Shown piece after piece: positions 33,844-41,200 of a stretch of 48,301 bases of DNA. The stretch is taken from contig NZ_LITU01000060.1 in NCBI RefSeq assembly GCF_001280595.1, positions 93,098 to 141,398 on the forward strand, in the 5' to 3' direction. The position numbers and the translations under genes were made by a program. Position 1 is the first letter of the stretch. Each line of letters starts with the position of its first letter. Under the pieces are notes generated by a model, which searched no databases, had not been told where the DNA came from, and saw only the letters and a list, made by a program, of their open reading frames with translations. Origin of the DNA: Paenibacillus xylanivorans (GTDB taxonomy: Bacteria; Bacillota; Bacilli; Paenibacillales; Paenibacillaceae).

Positions 33844-34830
33844 ATGAATTTCAAGACATGGAAAGGCATGGCGTCACTGCTGAGTGCAGCGATGCTGGCA
33901 CTGACGTTGGCGGGATGTGGCACAACAACAAGTAACGAGGGTACAGGTACTACACCACTGCAACCTTCGCAGGAGCAATCCACAGATCTCAAGACACAAT
34001 ATCCAATCACGGTTACTGATGCTACGGGTGAATCGTTTACGTTTGACAAAGCACCAGCCAAAATCGTATCCGTGTCTCCGGCTGAAACGGAATCCCTGTT
34101 CGCACTGGGATTGGACGAGCAGATCGTAGGGGTATCCGACTATGATGATTATCCGGAAGCTGCAACAGCAAAAACAAAAATGGGCGGTATAACAAAACCT
34201 AATGAAGAGTCGATCATTGCAGCTGAAGCAGACATCGTATTTACAGGGATCTCGATGAGCGAAGAGTCTGTGAAGAAACTGCGTGATCTGGGCATTACCA
34301 TTTTCAAAACAAATCCAAAATCAGTTGATGATGTGATGAACAACATTGAAACATTTGGTAAAATCACGGATCATCAGGAAAAAGCACAGGAGATCATCAC
34401 CCAGATGAAACAGGATGTGGCTGAGGTAACTGAAGCTGTGAAGGCAGTTAAACCGGAAGAGAAGAAAAAAGTATACGTTGAGTTCTCCCCAGGTTGGACT
34501 GTGGGTAAAGGCGAATTCATGGATGAATTGATCACACTGGCCGGAGGTAACAACGTAGCTTCCGACTTGACTGGCTGGAACCAGATTAATGAAGAGAACA
34601 TTATTGCTTCTAATCCGGACGTAATTCTGTATGCGAACGATGTTATTGATGAAAATTCCAAAACATTGGATCAAATCATTAAAGCCCGCAGCGGCTGGGA
34701 TCAAATCACGGCTGTGAAAAACGATGCAGTCATTGGCCTGGATGCCAACCTGCTGAGCCGTCCGGGACCACGGGTAACCCAAGGTCTGAAAGAAGTAGCC
34801 AAAGCGATCTACCCTGACCTGTTCAAATGA
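33844..34830 (+). CDS. btuF: Cobalamin/corrinoid-binding lipoprotein (BtuF-like)
   Basis: A 328-aa extracellular receptor of the FecB/BtuF (helical-backbone) family. The signal peptide GMASLLSAAMLALTLAGC gives a lipobox Cys near residue 25, followed by a Thr/Gly-rich linker. Family motifs: PAKIVSVSPAETESLFALGL (about 78-97), VGVSDYDDYPEAA, ADIVFTGIS, GGNNVASDLTGWNQIN and SRPGPRVTQGLKEVAKAI. Control by a cobalamin riboswitch and operon partners cobT-cobU-cobS indicate corrinoid rather than siderophore cargo. AGAAGGGGAG precedes the ATG. It overlaps btuC by ATGA. Confidence 0.9.
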   Translation: MNFKTWKGMASLLSAAMLALTLAGCGTTTSNEGTGTTPLQPSQEQSTDLKTQYPITVTDATGESFTFDKAPAKIVSVSPAETESLFALGLDEQIVGVSDYDDYPEAATAKTKMGGITKPNEESIIAAEADIVFTGISMSEESVKKLRDLGITIFKTNPKSVDDVMNNIETFGKITDHQEKAQEIITQMKQDVAEVTEAVKAVKPEEKKKVYVEFSPGWTVGKGEFMDELITLAGGNNVASDLTGWNQINEENIIASNPDVILYANDVIDENSKTLDQIIKARSGWDQITAVKNDAVIGLDANLLSRPGPRVTQGLKEVAKAIYPDLFK

Positions 34831-35873
34831 GTAAAAAGCTGGCAGTGTACGGATCGGCCGGAATTGTGCTGCTTGTGTTAACCGTGCTCATCTGCACGGG
34901 CATCGGTTCGGTTGCCCTTCCTGCCTTGGACATTGCGGGCATCTTGCTGCATCGCATTCCTTGGCTGGGCGACTGGATTGTTCCTGACTGGAATACAGCA
35001 GCAGAACAGATTATATGGAAGGTCAGATTCCCACGTGTACTGCTTGCCGTGCTTGTAGGTGCATCACTGGCGATTGCCGGAACTGGATTCCAGGGGGTTC
35101 TTCGTAACCCTCTGGCTGATCCGTTTACTCTGGGCGTATCGTCCGGTGCATCGGTGGGTGCGGCTTTTCTGATTTTTTTCGGATTGCAGTATGCGTTGAT
35201 CGGGATTTGGACTCTGCCACTGGTCGCGTTTCTGACGGGAGTAATCACATTGTGGTTTGTGCTGGCCCTTGCTCGTGAGGGACGCAAAATACCGACACAC
35301 AGCCTGATTCTGGCTGGCGTGGTCATGCAAAGTTTCCTGGGAGCCGTAGTCTCCTTCCTGTCGACCATGTCGAAGCAGACCATCAATGAAATTATATACT
35401 GGACGATGGGAAGTCTGGCACTGCGTGGGTGGTCGTATACGGCCATCCTTTTCCCGTATTTTGTACTGGGACTGATTTTCCTCTGGAGCCGTGCGCGTTC
35501 ATTGAATGTGCTTGCCCTGGGGGAACGTCAGGCCGCGCATATCGGGGTTCGGGTTGATGGATTGAAGCTGTCGGTACTCGCTGTGGGGACGCTGCTTACG
35601 GCAGGAGCAGTCTCCGTATCCGGTGTGATTGGCTTCGTCGGATTGGTCATTCCGCATATTCTTCGGCTCATCGTGGGACCTGATTATCGCTTGCTGGTGC
35701 CTTTGTCCGCGATTGGTGGAGCCATCTTCATGGTCTGGGCAGACACGATTGCACGCTCATTGCTGGCGCCGACCGAAATTCCGCTGGGTGTGGTTACGGC
35801 CTTTGTTGGAGCGCCATTCTTCGCTTATCTGTTACACCGGAACAAAAAGCTGCGGAAAGGGATGATGCCATGA
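34827..35873 (+). CDS. btuC: Cobalamin ABC transporter permease (FecCD/BtuC type)
   Basis: A 348-aa permease with about ten membrane segments. Typical motifs: RFPRVLLAVLVGASLAIAGTGFQG.VLRNPLADPFTLGVSSGAS (about 69-112), MGSLALRGWSY near 190, the coupling region LALGERQAAHIGV near 230 and GFVGLVIPHILRLIVGPDYR near 268-287. The start overlaps the btuF stop by ATGA, and the end overlaps btuD by ATGA, so the three are translationally coupled. Corrinoid specificity is inferred from context. Confidence 0.92.
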   Translation: MSKKLAVYGSAGIVLLVLTVLICTGIGSVALPALDIAGILLHRIPWLGDWIVPDWNTAAEQIIWKVRFPRVLLAVLVGASLAIAGTGFQGVLRNPLADPFTLGVSSGASVGAAFLIFFGLQYALIGIWTLPLVAFLTGVITLWFVLALAREGRKIPTHSLILAGVVMQSFLGAVVSFLSTMSKQTINEIIYWTMGSLALRGWSYTAILFPYFVLGLIFLWSRARSLNVLALGERQAAHIGVRVDGLKLSVLAVGTLLTAGAVSVSGVIGFVGLVIPHILRLIVGPDYRLLVPLSAIGGAIFMVWADTIARSLLAPTEIPLGVVTAFVGAPFFAYLLHRNKKLRKGMMP

Positions 35874-36691
35874 GTATGTTCATGAGAACAGACCTTACCG
35901 AGAGCCGGCCGATGATTGAGGTCACTGGAGCTGGTAAAATGTATGGTAGCCATCCGGCTCTCCATGAGGTGGATTGGCAAGTCACAGAGGGTGAGTGGTG
36001 GGGCGTTGTTGGCCCAAACGGCAGCGGCAAATCGACTCTCCTTCAGCTACTTGCCGCAACCGAACATCCGAGCGCAGGCAGTATACAGATTGATGGCCGG
36101 GATATCTCCTCATACACCCGTAAAGATTTGTCGCGTATGATTGCGGTCTTGCAGCAGGATGGCCTGCCTGCGATCTCTTATCCCGTAAGGGATGTTGTCG
36201 AGATGGGACGTTACCCTTACCAGAACTGGCTCGGGAAAGAAACGTCGGATGGAGCGGCAGTAGTCGATCGGGTCCTGGAGGAATTGGGTTTGAGTGACAT
36301 GGCCGAAAGGCCTTTGGATGCACTTAGTGGCGGACAGCGGCAGCGAGTCGCACTTGCCAAAGTCATGGCTCAGGAACCACGGCTGTTGTTGCTGGATGAA
36401 CCGACCACGTTTCTCGATATCAAATATCAATTGCAATTCATGGAGTTATTATCGGCGTGGCGTCAAAAAAATCATATTACGATTGTGGCGGTGCTGCATG
36501 ACCTGAACCTGGCCGCGCAATTTTGCGATCACATTCTGGCACTACGTGAAGGGACATGCGTAGGTAATGGCACACCCCATTCGTTGATGACGGAAGAGAA
36601 CATTCGGGAGATTTTCCGGGTGAGCCCGGCCATGGTGAGCCATCCCGACAATGGATTGCCACAGCTGTTGCTGAGGCGTGAGAAGAAATGA
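35870..36691 (+). CDS. btuD: Cobalamin ABC transporter ATP-binding protein (FepC/BtuD type)
   Basis: A 273-aa ATPase of the FecE/FepC group. Walker A GPNGSGKST near residue 46, Q-loop VLQQDGL, signature LSGGQRQRVALAKVMAQ, Walker B LLLLDEPTTFLDI, and the H-loop VLHDLNLAAQFCDHI. It overlaps btuC by ATGA. In-frame methionines at residues 1, 3 and 16 leave small doubt about the exact start. cobT follows after 48 bp. Confidence 0.92.
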   Translation: MSMFMRTDLTESRPMIEVTGAGKMYGSHPALHEVDWQVTEGEWWGVVGPNGSGKSTLLQLLAATEHPSAGSIQIDGRDISSYTRKDLSRMIAVLQQDGLPAISYPVRDVVEMGRYPYQNWLGKETSDGAAVVDRVLEELGLSDMAERPLDALSGGQRQRVALAKVMAQEPRLLLLDEPTTFLDIKYQLQFMELLSAWRQKNHITIVAVLHDLNLAAQFCDHILALREGTCVGNGTPHSLMTEENIREIFRVSPAMVSHPDNGLPQLLLRREKK

Positions 36692-36739
36692 GTGAAGCGG
36701 GGGCGACCCCGTATTTTTAATAAAGGAAGTGCTGGCTGT

Positions 36740-37870
36740 ATGAATAATGAACAGGTGTTGGAACAGTTAATGGGTCGGATCGTGGGTCCACATGAGAAAG
36801 TTGCGGCGGAAGCCTCCGCACATGTGGATGCATTGACGAAGCCTCCCGGTAGTCTGGGCAAGCTTGAACAGCTGGTTATTCGTCTGGCGGGGATTACCGG
36901 TGAGGCTCGGCCGTGCTTTGATCGCAGATCTGTCATTGTTATGGCTGCGGATCATGGGGTGGTTGAAGAGGGGATTAGTGCTTTCCCTGCTGAAGTGACT
37001 CCACAGATGGTTCTGAATTTCCTCGCTGGGGGAGCGGCTGTCAATGTCCTTGCGCGCCACGCGGGAGCTGATGTGATCTGTGTGGATATCGGGGTAAATG
37101 CCGATCTGGATCATCCGAACCTGGTTTCGCGCAAAGTCCGCAAAGGCACAGCCAACATGGCGAAGGGTGCTGCAATGACCCGGGACGAAGCGATACAGGC
37201 TATTCTTGCAGGGGCCGAAGTGGTCTCCAACGAGGTGGCGAAGGGATCACAGTTGTTTGTGACCGGAGAGATGGGCATCGGGAACACAACCGCTAGTGCG
37301 GCAGTGATGTGTGCATTAACGGGAACAGCTCCTGCTTCAGCGGTTGGTCGGGGAACAGGCGTGGATGATGCGGGTTTGCAGCGTAAAGCCGCAGTGGTCA
37401 GTCAGGCTCTCAGCGTGAACGCTCCGGATGCAGACGATGCACTCGATGTGCTGTGCAAAGTAGGCGGACTGGAGATTGCCGGACTGACAGGCGTAATTCT
37501 CGCTGCTGCTGCAAACAAATGCCCCGTTGTCGTGGATGGATTTATCTCCACCGCTGCTGCGTTGATTGCAGGGCAGCTTGCTCCGCTCAGTACAGAATAC
37601 ATGATTGCTTCCCACACATCGCATGAAAGTGGACATGCCGCGTTGCTGCGTGAACTTGGTCTGAAACCAATGCTGGATCTGGACATGAGACTGGGTGAAG
37701 GTACTGGTGGCGTGCTCAGTCTCCATCTGATTGATGCGTCATGCCGCATTCTGAACGAGATGGCGACATTTGCAAGTGCTGGCGTGTCGGACGGCACGAC
37801 GGAGACTCAACCTAATGATGCTTCATCCGCTTCTGCTGATTCATCTGTTCAAGGAGAGGCATCCTCATGA
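36740..37870 (+). CDS. cobT: Nicotinate-nucleotide-dimethylbenzimidazole phosphoribosyltransferase
   Basis: CobT activates the lower-ligand base (DMB or an analogue) to its alpha-ribotide. The 376-aa length is slightly above the usual 340-360 because of a Ser/Asp-rich C-terminal tail (about 25 residues). Motifs: TKPPGSLGKLEQLVIRLAGI (about 35-54), VMAADHGVVEEGISAFP, FLAGGAAVNVLARHAGA, FVTGEMGIGNTTASAAV and the catalytic glutamate in LDMRLGEGTGGVLSLHL near residue 320. AAAGGAAGTG precedes ATG 36740. It overlaps cobU by ATGA. Confidence 0.95.
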   Translation: MNNEQVLEQLMGRIVGPHEKVAAEASAHVDALTKPPGSLGKLEQLVIRLAGITGEARPCFDRRSVIVMAADHGVVEEGISAFPAEVTPQMVLNFLAGGAAVNVLARHAGADVICVDIGVNADLDHPNLVSRKVRKGTANMAKGAAMTRDEAIQAILAGAEVVSNEVAKGSQLFVTGEMGIGNTTASAAVMCALTGTAPASAVGRGTGVDDAGLQRKAAVVSQALSVNAPDADDALDVLCKVGGLEIAGLTGVILAAAANKCPVVVDGFISTAAALIAGQLAPLSTEYMIASHTSHESGHAALLRELGLKPMLDLDMRLGEGTGGVLSLHLIDASCRILNEMATFASAGVSDGTTETQPNDASSASADSSVQGEASS

Positions 37871-38427
37871 GTGTACTCGTGACGGGCGGGGCGCGAAGTG
37901 GCAAAAGTTCGTTTGCCGAGCGTCTCTGTATGCAGCGTTCCTCTGAGGCCTGGTATGTGGCTACGGCTCAGGCTTATGATGACGAGATGCGCGAGCGTAT
38001 ACGTCTGCATCAGAACCAGCGGGATGAAGCGGGTTATCTGTGGCATACGGTGGAGGAACCGCTGGCACTGCCTGAATTAATTACACGAATGGGAGAGTTC
38101 TATACAGGTACGTCTGCACCAACCATTCTGGTGGATTGTCTAACACTGTGGTTGACCAATGTGCTGTTAGCGCATGAACATGAGCCTGTGCAGGTGCTGT
38201 ACGATCATATGGACGCGCTGGTAGCGGCCATTCAGGCGTATCCGGGTCTGCTCGTGCTTGTCACCAACGAAGTGGGCGATGGCATTGTACCGGAGTATGC
38301 ACTGGGCAGAAGATATCGGGATCTGGCGGGCATTCTCAATCAGCGGATTGCCGCGATTTGCCGCGAAGTGTTTCTGGTGACTGTGGGCATTGCGATTGAG
38401 CTGAAAAGCAAGGAGTACCGTTTATGA
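37867..38427 (+). CDS. cobU: Bifunctional adenosylcobinamide kinase / adenosylcobinamide-phosphate guanylyltransferase
   Basis: Phosphorylates cobinamide and then guanylylates cobinamide phosphate to AdoCbi-GDP. The 186-aa length is typical. A P-loop GGARSGKSSFAE lies at residues 7-18, followed by YVATAQAYDDEM and RIRLHQNQRDEAGYLWHTVEEP (split near 45-65), the DCLTLWLTN motif (about 90-98) and NEVGDGIVPEYALGRRYRDLAG (split near 134-155). It overlaps cobT and cobS by ATGA on both sides. Confidence 0.95.
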   Translation: MSVLVTGGARSGKSSFAERLCMQRSSEAWYVATAQAYDDEMRERIRLHQNQRDEAGYLWHTVEEPLALPELITRMGEFYTGTSAPTILVDCLTLWLTNVLLAHEHEPVQVLYDHMDALVAAIQAYPGLLVLVTNEVGDGIVPEYALGRRYRDLAGILNQRIAAICREVFLVTVGIAIELKSKEYRL

Positions 38428-39314
38428 GTAAAGGCGATCTGGAACAAAAACATGCGGCTGCGGCCGCTTTTCAATTTCTGTCCCGATTCCCGGTAAAATT
38501 GCAGATTGATTTCGTCCCGCCATTATTACGGGAGAGTGTAGTGTATTACCCGCTGGTTGGTGCGGTCATCGGATTGTTCGTCTGGTTAGGCGGAGCCCTG
38601 ACAGGTGCGCTGCTTCCATCGTTTCCGGCGGCGGTATTAACCCTGACGCTATGGGTATGGCTAACCGGAGGTCTTCATCTGGACGGGTGGATGGATACGG
38701 CAGATGGTCTGCTCAGTTATCGCACCCGTGAACGAATGCTGGAGATTATGAAAGACAGCCGTGTGGGGGCCATGGGCGTGATCGCTTGTGTGCTGCTGTT
38801 AATGATGAAAGCAGCTTTGATTGCTGATTTTATCGCGCGTGGGAACTGGGCCTATGGAGCCTTACTCATTCTCCCGATGATCTGGAGCCGCTGGTTCATG
38901 GTGTATGCCATGGCGGCCTGGCCGAATGCCCGGAAGGACGATGGGCTTGCTGTGCTGTTCAAAGGCCTGAGGGAGCGGAGGGAAGTCCAGCGTACACGTA
39001 GCTCTGCGGTAGGGCTAACCATTCTGGCAGGTGTGATCACGTTGGCAGCGGTATGGATCTTCCAGCCGGATACAACCATGTTCCAAGTACTGGCGTCGGA
39101 GAATGGATTGGGGACGTTACCATGGTGGCTATATCCCGTTGCAGCGATCATTACGGTGCCATTGGCATGCTATGTAATTGGAAAATTCGTTGCCAGGCGT
39201 ATCAGTAAACGGCTGGGTGGACTTACAGGGGACACGTATGGGGCCATGAATGAGTTGCTGGAAGCCGCACTGCTAACGGTACTTAGCCTGTTACAGGGAT
39301 TCTTTTTGATATAA
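38424..39314 (+). CDS. cobS: Adenosylcobinamide-GDP ribazoletransferase (cobalamin synthase)
   Basis: Membrane enzyme that joins AdoCbi-GDP and alpha-ribazole (or its phosphate) to finish the cobamide. The 296 aa include about six membrane segments and the family motifs FLSRFPVKLQ near the N-terminus, YYPLVGAVIGLFVW near 40, the acidic catalytic stretch GGLHLDGWMDTADGLLSY (about 85-102) with its Asp residues, and MKDSRVGAMGVIA. The C-terminus has GLTGDTYGAMNELLEAALL. The 296-aa length is slightly above the usual 250-260. It overlaps cobU by ATGA. Confidence 0.94.
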   Translation: MSKGDLEQKHAAAAAFQFLSRFPVKLQIDFVPPLLRESVVYYPLVGAVIGLFVWLGGALTGALLPSFPAAVLTLTLWVWLTGGLHLDGWMDTADGLLSYRTRERMLEIMKDSRVGAMGVIACVLLLMMKAALIADFIARGNWAYGALLILPMIWSRWFMVYAMAAWPNARKDDGLAVLFKGLRERREVQRTRSSAVGLTILAGVITLAAVWIFQPDTTMFQVLASENGLGTLPWWLYPVAAIITVPLACYVIGKFVARRISKRLGGLTGDTYGAMNELLEAALLTVLSLLQGFFLI

Positions 39315-39338
39315 TGCTGAGAGCTGAGGTGAGGGAAC

Positions 39339-40928
39339 GTGGAAGATACGTCTGTGCAAACGTCCGAACAAACGGCGGCAGTATTAATGCTGCAAGGGAC
39401 GGCATCGGATGTGGGGAAAAGTGTAATAACGACGGCACTATGCCGAATATTCAAGCAGGATGGGTTTAGGCCAGCCCCGTTCAAATCACAGAACATGGCG
39501 CTGAATTCCTACGTCACGGAAGACGGCAAGGAAATCGGAAGAGCCCAGGGGGCTCAGGCCGAGGCGTGCGGCATTGAAGCGACGACGGATATGAATCCGA
39601 TCCTGATCAAGCCGGTTCGGGATATGCATTCCCAGATTGTCGTACACGGTGTACCTCTTGCACAGATGAGTGCGTGGGATTACCGGCAGCATTTTCTACC
39701 CGAAGCCAAGGAGACGGTCATGGATGCGCTGAATCGGTTACGCGCGACGTATGATATGGTGCTGATGGAAGGCGCAGGCAGTCCTGCAGAGATTAATCTG
39801 AAGGATCGGGATATCGTTAACATGAATCTGGCTGGCTGGGCGGATGCTCCGGTTATTCTGATCTCGGATATTGATCGTGGCGGCGTCTTTGCCTCCATTG
39901 TAGGTACACTGGAGCTGCTCGAGCCACATGAGGCTCAGCGTGTGAAAGGATTCATCATCAACAAGTTTCGTGGAGATCTGTCCTTGCTGCAGCCTGGATT
40001 GGACTGGCTTGAGGAACGGACAGGCATTCCCGTACTTGGCGTACTGCCATACATAAGCGATATTCAGATTGAAGCGGAGGACTCGGTGGTACTGGATTCC
40101 ATGCGACACGGTAAATCCGGTCAGCACGAGCTTGATCTTGCGGTGATTCGTTATCCGCGTATTTCCAACTTTACAGACTTCGATGCACTTTCCCGGGAAC
40201 CGGATGTGAATGTACGATACGTAACTTCTCCCGATGAACTGGGTCATCCCGATGTCATTCTGCTTCCGGGTACGAAGGATACGATTGGAGACCTGGCATT
40301 TCTGCGTGTATCAGGACTGGAGCAAGCAATTGCCAGCCAGACGGAGCGTGAACATGTTCAGATTGTCGGGATATGTGGTGGATATCAGATGCTCGGTCAG
40401 CATCTCAAAGATCCATTTGCGGTAGAAGCGAATCAGATCCAGGAAGCCAACGGATTGGGATGGCTCCCCCTATCGACAACATTTCTACAGAACAAACAAA
40501 CGGTAAGAGCCTCCGGGCATGTTCATGGTCTTCATCCAATTCGTTTGTATGAGGAAAGCGATGCAGCAAGCTCACTGCCCATCGATGGATACGAAATTCA
40601 CATGGGCGTTACCGAGTGTCTTGAGCCTGGAAATGTAACGGCCTTGTTTGAAATCGCCCATTCAGGAGGCCAATCCTTCAATGAAGGCTGGGGCACTGTG
40701 GATGGTAAGGTGTGGGGAACGTACCTGCATGGTTTATTTGAAAGCGATCTGTTCCGGCGTTCATGGCTCAACGGTCTGCGTGAAGGAAAAGGGCTTGCTC
40801 CGCTGCTGGAGACGTACAGCGCACGTGAACGCAAGGAAATGGAGTTTGACCGTGTCGCCGAGTCGTTACGGTCTTCACTGGATATGCAGCGGGTGTACGA
40901 GATTATGGGTGTTCAGGCACCTGAATAA
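39339..40928 (+). CDS. cobQ: Cobyric acid synthase (CbiP/CobQ)
   Basis: Amidates four carboxylates of adenosylcobyrinic acid a,c-diamide, using glutamine and ATP, to give cobyric acid. The 529-aa protein has an N-terminal dethiobiotin-synthetase-like ATPase (LQGTASDVGKSVITTALCR near 19-37; FKSQNMALNSYVT; EGAGSPAEINL). A triad-type glutamine amidotransferase domain follows, with the nucleophile in IVGICGGYQMLG and a His in GTYLHGLFE. The start is GTG 39339 after GAGGTGAGGG. It is the last gene of the B12 operon, and its TAA stop lies at the edge of repeat copy C. No other corrin-ring genes are nearby, so a salvage or mixed role is possible. Confidence 0.95.
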   Translation: MEDTSVQTSEQTAAVLMLQGTASDVGKSVITTALCRIFKQDGFRPAPFKSQNMALNSYVTEDGKEIGRAQGAQAEACGIEATTDMNPILIKPVRDMHSQIVVHGVPLAQMSAWDYRQHFLPEAKETVMDALNRLRATYDMVLMEGAGSPAEINLKDRDIVNMNLAGWADAPVILISDIDRGGVFASIVGTLELLEPHEAQRVKGFIINKFRGDLSLLQPGLDWLEERTGIPVLGVLPYISDIQIEAEDSVVLDSMRHGKSGQHELDLAVIRYPRISNFTDFDALSREPDVNVRYVTSPDELGHPDVILLPGTKDTIGDLAFLRVSGLEQAIASQTEREHVQIVGICGGYQMLGQHLKDPFAVEANQIQEANGLGWLPLSTTFLQNKQTVRASGHVHGLHPIRLYEESDAASSLPIDGYEIHMGVTECLEPGNVTALFEIAHSGGQSFNEGWGTVDGKVWGTYLHGLFESDLFRRSWLNGLREGKGLAPLLETYSARERKEMEFDRVAESLRSSLDMQRVYEIMGVQAPE

Positions 40929-41063
40929 GCGAAGCGTTCGCCTTTATCCCCAGATTTTACCCTTTGTAAAAGTGAATCAAAAAAATCTGGGGGTAACAGC
41001 GATCGGAAGGTTGTTCTGTCATCGGAGTGGTAAGTGTAAATATTCTTTAGTTCAATTTATATA
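40921..41063 (+). repeat. Dispersed structured repeat, copy C
   Basis: The core 40935-41005 starts CGTTCGCC and ends GCGATCG. Stem arms TTATCCCCAGATTTT and AAAATCTGGGGGTAA pair throughout (one G-T), with a nested CTTT/AAAG hairpin. Where copy A has a G-C pair in the middle of the stem (CCCCGG/CCGGGG), copy C has A-T (CCCCAG/CTGGGG), a compensated change. The 5' GCGAAGCGTTCGC patch is shared with copy A. The cobQ stop lies within CTGAATAAGC, where copies A and B have CTGAAGAAGC. Confidence 0.85.
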
Positions 41064-41073
41064 ATATGCAGTC

Positions 41074-41142
41074 CAAAAAAATACCCCCATGTATGGCAAT
41101 CGTTCCCTGGAAACTGAACGATGCTGAGCATGGGGGTATTTG
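41074..41142 (-). terminator. Terminator of the chemoreceptor gene
   Basis: AAATACCCCCATG (41079-41091) pairs with CATGGGGGTATTT (41129-41141), with an inner ATCGTT/AACGAT stem. On the minus strand the stem is followed by a T-run. On the plus strand the tail is poor in T, so it would stop cobQ transcripts only weakly. Confidence 0.8.
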
Positions 41143-41200
41143 CATATCCTATATTAAAGTGTGATTCGAATATGGGAATAATGGGTTAAAGGTATTCCGG

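Noticed and set aside
28116..41063. Repeat copies as IS element ends or a composite transposon around the B12 cluster
   Set aside because: No transposase, no target-site duplication that I could see, and copies B and C are direct rather than terminal inverted repeats. A miniature non-autonomous element remains possible.
28116..41063. CRISPR array explanation for the repeats
   Set aside because: Copies are kilobases apart with no regular spacers and no cas genes in the window.
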